DNA of 64,000 bases from Nitrospira sp. Lineage in GTDB: Bacteria > Nitrospirota > Nitrospiria > Nitrospirales > Nitrospiraceae. Positions 27,567 to 36,441 of this stretch are shown here, piece by piece; within the stretch, counting starts at the first letter, position 1, and the number at the start of each line of letters is the position of its first letter. The stretch covers positions 1 to 64,000 of the forward strand of contig JANDJE010000006.1 of assembly GCA_024331095.1 (NCBI GenBank), in the 5' to 3' direction. A model generated the notes under the pieces. That model searched no databases. It worked only from the letters and a program-made list of their open reading frames with translations, and was not told the DNA's origin. A program made the position numbers and the translations under genes.

Positions 27567-27860
27567 CAGTCCGGGTAGGTGGGTGACCAAAGGGGTCATC
27601 CTGCGCTGCGACCTTGACGCAAGCTGAGCGGCCGGTCCGGCGACGAGACGGTCTCGCCGTCGTCCTTGGTCTTACGGTCGTTGCCATGTCCTGCTGCCGA
27701 CGGAGCGAAAGAGTTCCCCTTCATTGAGCCTGGACCAGAACAATACTTGGCGATTCACCCTGGCGTTGCTTCAAGTGCCGGACGGAGTCAAGAGGGGTCA
27801 CGTTTTCGAAGAACGTAGAGAGCCAAAGGAGAGCGGTCAAGTCGCCGGAAAAAACCAGCC

Positions 27861-28544
27861 ATGCAGTCGAGCAAGCCCGATGCCATCCGCGTTCTGCTCG
27901 TCGACGATCATGAGGTCGTTCGAGTAGGACTCCGACGACTGCTCAGCCGATATCCATCCATTCTGGTGGTGGGGGAATCGGCCGCGGCGGCCGACGCGAT
28001 CCGGAAGGCGACGGATCTCAAGCCCGATATCATCCTGATGGACGTGCGTCTGGGGGATGAATCGGGCGTCGAGGCCTGCCGGGACATTCTCGCCGCCGAT
28101 TCGAACGCGCGGGTGATTTTTTTGACCTCGTTTGCCGAAGACGAATCCGTGTTGGCGGCCGTGCTCGCCGGCGCTCAAGGGTATGTTCTGAAGGACATCG
28201 ATACGCCTTCCTTGCTGAACGCGATCAGAACCGTTGCGGGAGGACAGTCGATCCTCGATCCCGCCGTGGTGGAGCGGGCGATCCGATGGGTCCAGCGATT
28301 CGCCTCCGGTCACCAGGCGAAAGGCGACGACACGCTTTCTGAGCAAGAAGAACGAGTCTTGGCGCTGGTCGCTGAAGGCCGGACGAACAAAGAAATTGCG
28401 GCCTCGTTGAACTTGAGCGACAAAACCGTCAGGAACTATCTGACCAACGTCTTTAAAAAGCTTCGGATCACCCGTCGCGCCCAAGCCGCCGCCTTCTTCG
28501 TGAAGCGCGCCCCGCACACGAGCAAATCGGCCCTACCTGAGTAG
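27861..28544 (+). CDS. NarL/LuxR-type response regulator
   Basis: A 227-residue regulator: receiver domain 1-125 with acidic pocket D15/D16, phosphoacceptor D61 (LMDVRLG) and the conserved K in VLKDID, a linker, then a LuxR helix-turn-helix (about 157-215, LSEQEERVLALVAEGRTNKE... VRNYLTNVFKKL). It should bind DNA after phosphorylation. It precedes a histidine kinase and a lone receiver on the same strand, a likely signalling group. Confidence 0.9.
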   Translation: MQSSKPDAIRVLLVDDHEVVRVGLRRLLSRYPSILVVGESAAAADAIRKATDLKPDIILMDVRLGDESGVEACRDILAADSNARVIFLTSFAEDESVLAAVLAGAQGYVLKDIDTPSLLNAIRTVAGGQSILDPAVVERAIRWVQRFASGHQAKGDDTLSEQEERVLALVAEGRTNKEIAASLNLSDKTVRNYLTNVFKKLRITRRAQAAAFFVKRAPHTSKSALPE

Positions 28545-28694
28545 GGAAACAATTCATCACCGGCGCTTCCGTTGCGCTCTAGGAGTCGCTCGCCCAATTC
28601 AGGTAACGTAGTGTGCCGGCCCAAGATCGAGGAATGGTCGCTCTCCTTGCACGGGCCTTCGCGCGAAGCCCGATGGGATGAGGTGTTGCTCTTT

Positions 28695-29948
28695 ATGGAG
28701 TATGTCCCTCTGTTCCCCCTTGCCTTTGCCGATCAATTATCGGAGGCGGTCATCGTGGCGACCGAGGGAAATCTTCGGTACGTCAATCCGAGCGGTTTGC
28801 TGTTGCTGGGAGCCGAGCGGCTGGAACAGGTGACCGGCAAACCTCTGTCGAGGTTTCTCGATCCGGACATGATTTCCAAACTTCCGCCATGGGAGAAACT
28901 TCGACGGCGGGAAGATCGAGGGGCGACAGGGGCGATAATGACGGGACATCTGTTCGGGCTCGACGGCCGTCGGGTGGCGATCCGCCTTTCATCTCTTCCG
29001 ATTCTCTGGGAGGGAGTTCCGGCGTATCTGCTTGTCGTTCGCCAGGCAAGGGCCGGCGGCGATAACGTCGATCAACTGCTGCTGACCGAAGCGCAGCAGG
29101 TGGCTTCGTCGAAAATTCGGACGGTCGGGATGTTGGCGGCCGGCATCATTCATGAAGCCAACAATACCCTGACGGCCGTTCTCGGCTACGGTCAGCTTGC
29201 GCTGAGGCTCATTCCCGCGGACAACAAAGCGCACCGTCACGTTCAGCAGGTCATTGCATCGGGTCGAAAATCGAGCGAGTTGATCCAACAGATCCTGATG
29301 TTTGCCAGGCCGAGCCCCGAAACCAGAGGGTCGCTATCGCTCCATATGCTGGCGAACGAGTTCTTGGCGTTGCTGCGGTCCGCGATCCCCTCCTGGATCG
29401 TGGTGAAGGAGGAAATCGCCGACATCACCAGCCCCATTGAGGCCGATCCGGCGCAGATGCGACTCTTGCTTGCCAACTTGATCGCCGACGCCGTGCATGC
29501 GATGCGTCGATCCGGCGGGGTTTTACACATCCAACTTCACGATGAAGACGTGTCGACCGATCAAGCTGCGTCGGACGACGGCCTTCCCGCCGGTCGCTAT
29601 GTGTGCCTGCGGGTCATGGATTCCGGTGGAGGGATGGACGCACGGGAGATGAGGCGGCCCCCTGATCCATCGGCGACGACCGATGCTCTCGATAGGGAGC
29701 GGGAGATGCGGCGCTCCGCGGTTCTCGGCATTGTTTCGGCCCATGGAGGCACGGTAATAGTCAATGGCAGTTTGGAGTCAGGCACGAGAGTGTCCGTCTT
29801 TTTTCCCGTCACGGCTTCCTGCGGGATGCAAAAGGAAGAAAGCCGGTTCTCCGCCTCTCGTTCACGGGCTTCTGCGTATCGTGGCCAGAATTCCGGCTTT
29901 CCGGAACCGCTGATCGAGGAGTCAGATGCCGTCGGTCCTCGTGATTGA
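28695..29948 (+). CDS. PAS histidine kinase with degenerate ATP-binding domain
   Basis: I favour the ATG at 28695 (GATGAGGTG upstream); the frame stays open back to 28572. A PAS domain (AVIVATEGNLRYVNPSG...) is followed by a HisKA-like helix with H153 in IIHEANNTLTAVLGYGQL. The HATPase part is aberrant: the N box reads NLIADAVHAM (second Asn is Asp), and between G1 (DSGGGMD) and GIVSAHGG the F box and GTGLGL lid are gone, replaced by an unrelated stretch of similar length. Kinase activity is therefore doubtful. Its end overlaps the next receiver gene by 23 bases. Confidence 0.8.
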   Translation: MEYVPLFPLAFADQLSEAVIVATEGNLRYVNPSGLLLLGAERLEQVTGKPLSRFLDPDMISKLPPWEKLRRREDRGATGAIMTGHLFGLDGRRVAIRLSSLPILWEGVPAYLLVVRQARAGGDNVDQLLLTEAQQVASSKIRTVGMLAAGIIHEANNTLTAVLGYGQLALRLIPADNKAHRHVQQVIASGRKSSELIQQILMFARPSPETRGSLSLHMLANEFLALLRSAIPSWIVVKEEIADITSPIEADPAQMRLLLANLIADAVHAMRRSGGVLHIQLHDEDVSTDQAASDDGLPAGRYVCLRVMDSGGGMDAREMRRPPDPSATTDALDREREMRRSAVLGIVSAHGGTVIVNGSLESGTRVSVFFPVTASCGMQKEESRFSASRSRASAYRGQNSGFPEPLIEESDAVGPRD

Positions 29949-30297
29949 TGATGACGATCAGATCCGGCGCATGATCCGCGAGGCCTTGGAACAGGCCGGG
30001 TACGTCGTCCAAGAGGCCCGCGGCGGCGAAGAGGGACTCAAACGGTATCGGGCAAGCCCGACCGACGTCGTCCTGATGGATATCCTCATGCCGGACCAAG
30101 ACGGTTTGGAAAGTATTCTGGCGCTTCGCCAAGAATTTCCCTCCGTCCGCGTGATTGCTATGACCGGCGGCAGCGACATGATCGGCATTATGAATTTTTT
30201 GGACGTCGCCAAGATGTTGGGCGCGTGCCGGACCATCCAGAAGCCGTTCGAACTGCAAACCTTGCTGGCCGCCGTTGCCGCCGAGATAAACGCCTAG
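29926..30297 (+). CDS. Single-domain CheY-like response regulator
   Basis: A 123-residue receiver with D8-D10 acidic pocket, phosphoacceptor D52 (LMDILMPD), the T/S position in MTGG and the K in QKPFEL; no output domain. A GAGGAG ribosome site lies in the 3' end of the overlapping kinase gene, so the two are translationally linked. It may act as a phosphate sink or relay for the neighbouring kinase. Confidence 0.88.
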   Translation: MPSVLVIDDDDQIRRMIREALEQAGYVVQEARGGEEGLKRYRASPTDVVLMDILMPDQDGLESILALRQEFPSVRVIAMTGGSDMIGIMNFLDVAKMLGACRTIQKPFELQTLLAAVAAEINA

Positions 30298-30307
30298 CCC
30301 TCCGGTT

Positions 30308-30793
30308 TTGCTCCCATTGACAACGGAAAACCGAGCGGTCAGACTCCGCGCACGTTCTTCGAGACTGGTGCGCATGCTGCTGAATCTGGTTCTGGGGACT
30401 CTTGTGACCACCGTCGGGTTTTGGATTATCTGGGGCGGCGCCTGGCCCGAGGTCGTCGCGGCGTGGGCGCTCGCGGCGGGAGGGTTTCTGTGGTGGAAAG
30501 CCGAGTCCGTCACGGAAATCTGGGCGTGGTCGACGCTTGGTCTTGGTGTGGAAAGCGTGATCTGGCCGGTTCAGCGGATGGTGCAACTGAACGGCGCGGC
30601 GGAAACCTTGTCCGATGACGAGATGGGCGCGATCCTTTCGGCCGTGGTTTTGGGACTGTTCTCCTCCGTGTTTTGGCTCTCATTTGCATACGGTCTGTTC
30701 AAGCGAGCGTGGGCGACTGCCACGAACGCCGTGGAACATTCCTCGCCCGCGGCCTCTCCGACGCAACCGGCCAAACGCCGAAAATCCAAATAA
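30308..30793 (+). CDS. Small membrane protein of unknown function
   Basis: Up to 161 residues from a TTG; an ATG at 30374 (MLLNLVLG) would give 139 and is equally possible, since neither has a clear ribosome site. Three hydrophobic segments (LVLGTLVTTVGFWIIWGG, VVAAWALAAGGFLWW, SAVVLGLFSSVFWLSFAYGLF) and a basic C-terminal tail (KRRKSK) mark an inner-membrane protein. It converges on priA with only 2 bases between the stops. No family recognised. Confidence 0.6.
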   Translation: MLPLTTENRAVRLRARSSRLVRMLLNLVLGTLVTTVGFWIIWGGAWPEVVAAWALAAGGFLWWKAESVTEIWAWSTLGLGVESVIWPVQRMVQLNGAAETLSDDEMGAILSAVVLGLFSSVFWLSFAYGLFKRAWATATNAVEHSSPAASPTQPAKRRKSK

Positions 30794-30795
30794 GC

Positions 30796-33081
30796 TTATC
30801 CCATATCCACGGGATCCATATCGGCGATACACGTGATCCGCTCCCCTCGATGTTCCCGTTCCATCGCCTCGAGGGAGTCCCGTACCCATCGACCGAGGAG
30901 CGCACGATCGGTTCCTTTGACGAGAAGCTGCCGGCGAACGTGCCGCTTCGGTGTGCGGCCCATTGCGGGGACCGGTCCCAGAACGGTCAGCATCGCCCCG
31001 CCGCATTCCTCCAAACGCGCTTTCCATTGCTCGGCAGCCGTTGCGACTTCCGACTGGTCCGCGCCTGAGACGGAAAGGGCGGCCAAGTGGCAGGCCGGTG
31101 GAAAATGCAGCAAGCGACGAGCCGCCAGTTCTTCCTCATAAAACCGATGGGGGGATCCGGAAAGGACGGCCTGAACGGCGTGATGCGCGGGAAGCTTCGT
31201 CTGCAGAATGACTCGGCCTCCTTGCGCGGCTGAGCGTGCGCAACCGACGGCGTCGTCGAGAAGCTGATACGTCCGCTCCGCCGCGCGAAAGTCCGGGACG
31301 TGCAAGCCGGAGTCGGCTTGAAGGATGCCGACGAGACCTCGGCGCGGAAAGGGAAGATGCTGAAACAGGGCTTGCGTTCCGATCAAAATGTCCCATGAGT
31401 TCGATCGAACTCTCTCCCAGAGATCGCGGGCCGCGGATGGGCGACGCAATCGATCGCCGTCCAGCCGAAGAACGGAGGCCGTGGGGAAGAGTCGTCTCGC
31501 CTCGGCCTCGGCTCGCTCGGTTCCCTCGCCGACCGAGACCAAGTGGACGGCCTTGCAGGTCGGGCAAGATTGCGGGAAGGGATCGGTCTCCCCGCAGTAG
31601 CGGCACGCAAGCCTGCCGGACTCACGTGAGTAGGCGAGTGGAACCCCGCATGCCGAACAGCGCGGCATCCAGCCGCAGTCCCGGCAAAGCAGGGTGCGCG
31701 CGTACCCTTTGCGATTGAGGAACAGCACGACGCCGGCCTTGGACGAGACGGCCTCATCCATCGCCTCGACAAGCCGTCGGCTGAAGAGGGTTCCCCGCGG
31801 CTCACGATTCAAATCGATGAGTTCCACGATCGGTCGGCCCGCTGGGTCCGGGGGAACGGTATGGATTTCGGCGACCGCATCAAACATCGACTCAAGGGAC
31901 GGGTGAGCGGATGCCAGTACGAGCAGAGCATGTTCCATTTCGGCCCTGATCCAAGCAACCTCTCGCGCGTGATAACGGGGTTCCCGTGGCTCCTTGAAGG
32001 CCGGATCCTCTTCCCCGTCAATCCAAATCAAGCCGATCGACCTGAGCGGCGCGAAGACCGCCGATCGTGTTCCGATGATGACGGACGGACTTCCCTCCTC
32101 TGCTCGTCCAAAACGCCGGGGGGGCGCTGCCGGAGAAAGAACGGAGACGGGAAATTCGCCGACGTGCGACAGGAATCCTCCGAGCCACTGGGCTTTGTCC
32201 ACCTCCCCTGAGAGGACAATGGCCGACTTTCCGATCGCGAGGGTATGCCGGATTGCGTCGGCGAGTCGGTTGATCCGGTGCTCCCACGGGGCGTGCAGAA
32301 CGATTTTCTTGGGTTGATCGGCTCGAAGATATTCGACGATCCTGCTCTCCCACAGCGAGTCCCTCTCCATGTGTTCCATCGCCGGAGGAGGAAGAAACGG
32401 AGATGGGGATGAAGATGGAGCGGGAGCGACGCTCGGCCCTGCTTCATGATCGAGGGGCTTACCGGTCTCACCTAGCGCATCGGGTCTTGAATCGGCGGAA
32501 ACCGTTGCAATGATCCATGATCGGCGTTCAAGGGCTTCGACGGCTTCCCATTTATCTCGGTCGCGGCTCTTCCGGATGGCGGATAACAAGATTCCTCGAC
32601 GGGTCCGCGCGATGCGCGTCAGCATGGCTCGCAGGTGATCCGGGCAGGTTCCGGAATCGAGAGCGGCGCGTCCCGGCTCCGTCGCGCGGTATCGAACGGA
32701 AGAAGCGCGTTGCTTGAGTTGCCAAGGCAGGACCAGTCGAAGACATTGGCCCCACGGAGTGACGTACCGTTCCGCGATGATGCGGGACAGCTCAAGCCAT
32801 GAAGCCCCTTGTTCGGTCCCGGCACCGTCGGCCAAACAATGAATGCTCTTAAGACGGGAGGACTTGATGCCGTTCGGAGGCCGGTCGCTCAGGGAAATGA
32901 CGGCCCCTTCTACGATGGTTCGCCCGAACGGGACAAGAACCGTCCGTCCGACGGTAATCTCCTCAGCAAGAGAATGGGGCACGATGTATGTAAAGGCCTT
33001 GTTGATATGGCGGGGAATAATCACGTCGGCATAGAGACCGTGCGTCCGAATCGCGGGAGCGGGATGTTCGGGCAAAGCCAT
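30796..33081 (-). CDS. priA: Primosomal protein N' (PriA) with degenerate helicase motifs
   Basis: Replication-restart factor, 761 residues from the ATG at 33081. The N-terminal 3'-DNA-binding domain and the zinc region with all eight cysteines (466, 469, 475, 478, 493, 496, 506, 509) are intact, as is the C-terminal domain. The ATPase motifs are not. At the Walker A position the sequence is LHAPWEHRINRL with no GKT; DEEH is DGEE (355-358); motif V is altered (ALFQHLPF); and the motif VI arginine-finger region GRAGR reads GCARS. It probably binds forks without helicase activity, as reported for actinobacterial PriA. Confidence 0.88.
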   Translation of the reverse strand: MALPEHPAPAIRTHGLYADVIIPRHINKAFTYIVPHSLAEEITVGRTVLVPFGRTIVEGAVISLSDRPPNGIKSSRLKSIHCLADGAGTEQGASWLELSRIIAERYVTPWGQCLRLVLPWQLKQRASSVRYRATEPGRAALDSGTCPDHLRAMLTRIARTRRGILLSAIRKSRDRDKWEAVEALERRSWIIATVSADSRPDALGETGKPLDHEAGPSVAPAPSSSPSPFLPPPAMEHMERDSLWESRIVEYLRADQPKKIVLHAPWEHRINRLADAIRHTLAIGKSAIVLSGEVDKAQWLGGFLSHVGEFPVSVLSPAAPPRRFGRAEEGSPSVIIGTRSAVFAPLRSIGLIWIDGEEDPAFKEPREPRYHAREVAWIRAEMEHALLVLASAHPSLESMFDAVAEIHTVPPDPAGRPIVELIDLNREPRGTLFSRRLVEAMDEAVSSKAGVVLFLNRKGYARTLLCRDCGWMPRCSACGVPLAYSRESGRLACRYCGETDPFPQSCPTCKAVHLVSVGEGTERAEAEARRLFPTASVLRLDGDRLRRPSAARDLWERVRSNSWDILIGTQALFQHLPFPRRGLVGILQADSGLHVPDFRAAERTYQLLDDAVGCARSAAQGGRVILQTKLPAHHAVQAVLSGSPHRFYEEELAARRLLHFPPACHLAALSVSGADQSEVATAAEQWKARLEECGGAMLTVLGPVPAMGRTPKRHVRRQLLVKGTDRALLGRWVRDSLEAMEREHRGERITCIADMDPVDMG

Positions 33082-33192
33082 GCGGTATTGTAGCAACGGG
33101 AAAAAAAGGAGAACAACGGAGAGGGAACGCGCTCGCGCCTCGAGCGCGGGGTGGCGCGACTTTTCGCTGCCTGTTCAGCAGAAGAAGCCAAA

Positions 33193-34827
33193 CTACGAGC
33201 CGGAGGAGTCGGGGTTGTTGGCTTGATCGCCGATACCCTGCGGAGACGAGTTGTTTCCCGAGGAATCGCTCGATGGAACAGACCCGTCCCCCGCGGTCGC
33301 CTGCGATTGATGGTTGCCGTCGGAGAGTGTGACATCGGGGGCGTCAAGGCCGTCGGGCGTTGCCGAGTATTCGGGAGAAGTCGCCCGAAGAGGCTGGTCG
33401 TGGATGGAGAATGTCCCTGATCCTGCTTCTTGGGAGGGATCGGAAGAAGGATGTTCCGTGTGTTTCTCCGATCGGACATTCATGGGGGCGGAGTCGTTTT
33501 GTGTCTGGCCGGGCGCGTTATTACCGGAGGATGCCGAGGGGCTTGGTTCATAGAGCACGATTTCCACGCGGCGATTTTTGCTGCGGCCTTGCTCGTTGGC
33601 GTTGGTCGCGGTGGGTCTCCCGTCTCCGTATCCGACGGCCGTCAGTCTGGCCGGATCCAGTCCTCCCCGTTCGACGAGGTAGCGGACGACGCTGTCCGCG
33701 CGGGCGTTTGAAAGATCCACGTTGCTCGCGTAGCGGGCTCGTAATGATGGACCGATCTCCACGTTGTCCGTGTGTCCCTCCACTCGAATCAGCCGAGAGT
33801 CGCCGCTGTTGATGAGATAAGCGATCAATTGATCCAGCACGTGATGGCCTTCGGGTTTAATGACGGCTTGTCCCGACTCGTAATACAGAACGTTGGATAA
33901 ATCGCCGAGGTTGATCCGGCTTTCTCCGGATGCCTTCCGCGTCGTCAATTGTTTCGCGATGAGATCGATCGGGGCCGTCTCCCCTTTCGATGCCGTTGCC
34001 GGTGAGAAGGCGGTTTCCCACGATTGAGCCACCGGTTCTCGCGACTGTCCTCCTCCGATGCGTTTGACCCGGTCTCCTTTGAACACGCGGGTGTTCGCCT
34101 TGATCACTCGCGCCGTTGCCGTATGGTCTTCCGTGGACAAGACTTTGATCTGGCCGATTTTTCGGACCGGAAGCCCGATGCTGTGACGGTAAAGATCCAA
34201 GACATCGCCGACTTGAAGTCCGTCTGCGCTCCCGCGATCCACGTACACCACGTTCCATTGCGAAACCATGGTCATGGGTTTGTCGGCCTGGATCTCGACG
34301 ATCATTGCCTCGCCCTCGACGTCCGCGGCTCGGTTCACGTTCTCGACATCTCCGGCGGGTGGAGGGACGAAGCGCATCACGAGATCTCCGGGCGCGATGG
34401 GCCCATAGCCGACGACCGTTTCAGCGGTCGTCAGCTCGTGTCCGACGTCGGTGACCTTGACGACCGCCACGCGGATGGTGACCGAGCCGAGGTATTCTCT
34501 GGTGAGCGGGTGGAAGACCTTGCGAACGCGTCGATAGACGGTAAAGAGATCTCCGATCGCCGCCGCTGCCGGGTTGTCGAGTTTGAGATAGAGGACATCG
34601 CGGGTTCCGAGGAGCATCCGGTTGCCGGAGGATTGGTTGTCTCCGGTGATCAAATTGACCATCCCGTCGCGAGGAGTGACTTTCTGGATTCCCCCGCTCG
34701 CAAAGGCGACGGCCGCCTCGCCGTAGCGAACGACACGGGGGTCTTGAGTTTGTGCGACCGCGTCGTCCAGACACAGGGGCAAACCGAGTGAGAGAATCAG
34801 GGTGCAGGTCGTTAACGTCTTCGTCAT
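33193..34827 (-). CDS. OmpA-family outer-membrane/peptidoglycan-binding protein
   Basis: A 544-residue protein with signal peptide (TLILSLGLPLCLDDAVAQ). A beta-rich N-terminal half (about 30-270) contains two similar units, each with a VYRR/LYRH segment and a GD-rich turn. An OmpA C-terminal domain follows (about 310-430, VEGHTDN ... LSNARADSVVRYL ... NRRVEIVL) that binds peptidoglycan. The last 100 or so residues are a Ser/Asn/Gln-rich, low-complexity tail of unknown role. GAAGGAA lies before the ATG and a good promoter upstream. Likely links the outer membrane to the cell wall. Confidence 0.85.
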   Translation of the reverse strand: MTKTLTTCTLILSLGLPLCLDDAVAQTQDPRVVRYGEAAVAFASGGIQKVTPRDGMVNLITGDNQSSGNRMLLGTRDVLYLKLDNPAAAAIGDLFTVYRRVRKVFHPLTREYLGSVTIRVAVVKVTDVGHELTTAETVVGYGPIAPGDLVMRFVPPPAGDVENVNRAADVEGEAMIVEIQADKPMTMVSQWNVVYVDRGSADGLQVGDVLDLYRHSIGLPVRKIGQIKVLSTEDHTATARVIKANTRVFKGDRVKRIGGGQSREPVAQSWETAFSPATASKGETAPIDLIAKQLTTRKASGESRINLGDLSNVLYYESGQAVIKPEGHHVLDQLIAYLINSGDSRLIRVEGHTDNVEIGPSLRARYASNVDLSNARADSVVRYLVERGGLDPARLTAVGYGDGRPTATNANEQGRSKNRRVEIVLYEPSPSASSGNNAPGQTQNDSAPMNVRSEKHTEHPSSDPSQEAGSGTFSIHDQPLRATSPEYSATPDGLDAPDVTLSDGNHQSQATAGDGSVPSSDSSGNNSSPQGIGDQANNPDSSGS

Positions 34828-34874
34828 AGCGGTTCCTTCACGTCAGGCGTGAGCAAAGGGATAGAGATGGAAAA

Positions 34875-34902
34875 ACCATAGCAAATCATCTTGACTTGTC
34901 AA
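34875..34902 (-). promoter_or_regulatory. Promoter for the OmpA-family gene
   Basis: Minus strand: TTGACA, a 16-base spacer, then TATGGT with TGC in front (extended -10). The -35 box lies in a perfect inverted repeat CTTGAC-TT-GTCAAG, possibly an operator. Confidence 0.6.
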
Positions 34903-34927
34903 GAATTTGGAATCGGCCGGCCTGGGT

Positions 34928-34957
34928 TTGACGACGGTTTTCGTGCGGTGTTATAGA
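34928..34957 (+). promoter_or_regulatory. Plus-strand promoter in the ompA-nuoA gap
   Basis: TTGACG, an 18-base spacer, then TATAGA with TGT in front. It faces the complex I operon, 570 bases before nuoA, and could serve that operon or the small ORF at 35065. No better promoter stands out closer to nuoA in the 697-base gap. Confidence 0.45.
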
Positions 34958-35064
34958 TTTTCCGTGCGGGAACGGCGTCTTGTTTTCATATCTTTGAAAC
35001 GGGGCTCCGATGCAGCAGGGTAGAAAGGGTATAGGAGGAGGCGGGCGGAAGGGAGTCCAGACTC

Positions 35065-35274
35065 ATGGCCGATCAATATCAGGTCCCTCTTCAAAAAATC
35101 CCCACACGTTCTTCCAAGAGGAAACGGATTGAGACTCAGATCCATCGGCGCCGGGCCGCTCCGGCCTCCGGTTCAATGGAGTCGGAGTGGGATGCTTCAC
35201 GAGCAGAACCACCGAACCGGCTGAAAATGATGCCCTCCGCAGAACAACCGATGACGGAGGAGCTTCTCGGATAA
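35065..35274 (+). CDS. Possible small basic protein upstream of nuoA
   Basis: A 69-codon ORF, MADQYQVPLQKIPTRSSKRKRIE..., downstream of the promoter at 34928, with a purine-rich stretch (GGAGGAGG, AAGGGAG) before it at a less than ideal distance. It is very basic in its first half and shows no domain. Overlapping frames on both strands are also open, so coding is uncertain; it is the only gene candidate I see in the gap before nuoA. Confidence 0.3.
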   Translation: MADQYQVPLQKIPTRSSKRKRIETQIHRRRAAPASGSMESEWDASRAEPPNRLKMMPSAEQPMTEELLG

Positions 35275-35524
35275 ATCGAGACAAAGAGGCTCTGATCCGG
35301 TTTTCTCTGCAATTTACTCATGAGACCGTTTGCGATGGGCAAGAAAGCGCGAGGACGCTCTGCGTTGAGCAGGAGGGCATCAACAGGCTCGTCCTCTTAA
35401 CGGACCGGTGGTAGGACTTTCGGGTCTGACCGAATTAGGTCCTTTGCTCGCTTGCTATCCTGCGAACCTTCTATCTAAGATCCATAACTTCTTTTTCAAG
35501 TCAATATCTTGCGAGTCGAAGACA

Positions 35525-35905
35525 ATGGTCGAGCCGGATCTTGTCCAATACCTGACGAAATTCCTTCCTATTCTGCTGTTTATTTTCGCCGCGCTCACCT
35601 TTGGGATCGGGACGTTGGTGGTGAGTTATCTTGTCCAGCCCAAGTATCCGGAGCCGGAAAAACTGTCGGTGTATGAGTGCGGCTCGGAGCCCTTTTCGGA
35701 TGCTCGGATGCCGTTTCCGGTCCGGTACTACGTCTTTGCCGTGCTGTTCGTCATTTTCGACATCGAAGTGATTTTCCTGTATCCCTGGGCGGTGGTGTTT
35801 CGCAACATCGGAATCATCGGGTTGATCGAAATGTTGATTTTCATCGGTCTGTTCGTCGTGGCGTACGTGTACGCTTGGCGAAAGGGGGCGTTGGAATGGG
35901 ACTGA
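35525..35905 (+). CDS. nuoA: NADH-quinone oxidoreductase subunit A
   Basis: Membrane subunit of complex I, 126 residues from the ATG at 35525 (the track frame starts 117 bases earlier without support). Three membrane helices are visible. The loop [33 protein letters not shown] is the family hallmark; its cysteine faces the quinone-channel region. First gene of the operon; it overlaps nuoB by 10 bases. Confidence 0.94.
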   Translation: MVEPDLVQYLTKFLPILLFIFAALTFGIGTLVVSYLVQPKYPEPEKLSVYECGSEPFSDARMPFPVRYYVFAVLFVIFDIEVIFLYPWAVVFRNIGIIGLIEMLIFIGLFVVAYVYAWRKGALEWD

Positions 35906-36423
35906 TCCAGTTGGGTCGGCACGAAAAAGACGGCACGCCGGACGTCTTCGTCGGTTCCCTCGAAAAGGCGGTGAACTGGGCGCGCAAAGGCTCTCTGTGG
36001 CCCATGACCTTTGGGCTCGCTTGTTGCGCCATTGAGATGATGGCCGCCGTATCTTCCCGCTACGACATGGATCGATTCGGCGCGGGTGTGTTTCGCGGGT
36101 CACCGAGGCAATCGGACCTGATGATCGTGGCGGGCACGGTCTGCCGCCGGATGGCGCCGGTGATTAGGAAGATCTACGATCAGATGCCGGAACCGAAGTA
36201 CGTCATCGCGATGGGCTCATGCGCGACGTCCGGCAATATCTATGACAGTTACAGCGTCGTGCAGGGGGTTGATCGATTCATTCCGGTTGATATGTATGTG
36301 CCCGGCTGTCCGCCGACGCCGGAAGCCCTGCTGGACGGCATCTTGAAGCTCCAGGAGCGGATCATGCAAAGGCGCGTGTTCACCAGTCAGCCGAAAGAAG
36401 TGCAGATTGGCCTGAAAGTATAA
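35896..36423 (+). CDS. nuoB: NADH-quinone oxidoreductase subunit B
   Basis: Carries iron-sulfur cluster N2, the last electron donor to quinone. The four ligands are C43, C44, C108 and C137 ([27 protein letters not shown]). The ATG at 35896 gives 175 residues and lies inside the end of nuoA. The length is normal. Confidence 0.95.
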   Translation: MGLIQLGRHEKDGTPDVFVGSLEKAVNWARKGSLWPMTFGLACCAIEMMAAVSSRYDMDRFGAGVFRGSPRQSDLMIVAGTVCRRMAPVIRKIYDQMPEPKYVIAMGSCATSGNIYDSYSVVQGVDRFIPVDMYVPGCPPTPEALLDGILKLQERIMQRRVFTSQPKEVQIGLKV

Positions 36424-36441
36424 AAGCCCCGGCGGTTTCGG

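Noticed and set aside
27600-27680. Imperfect inverted repeat near GACGAGACGGTCTCGCCGTC as a terminator of tRNA-Leu(GAG)
   Set aside because: The stem needs a bulge and lacks a T-run; too weak to annotate.
35187-35414. 75-residue plus ORF in the nuoA upstream gap
   Set aside because: Overlaps the better-placed ORF at 35065 in another frame and has no ribosome site; I would not call both.
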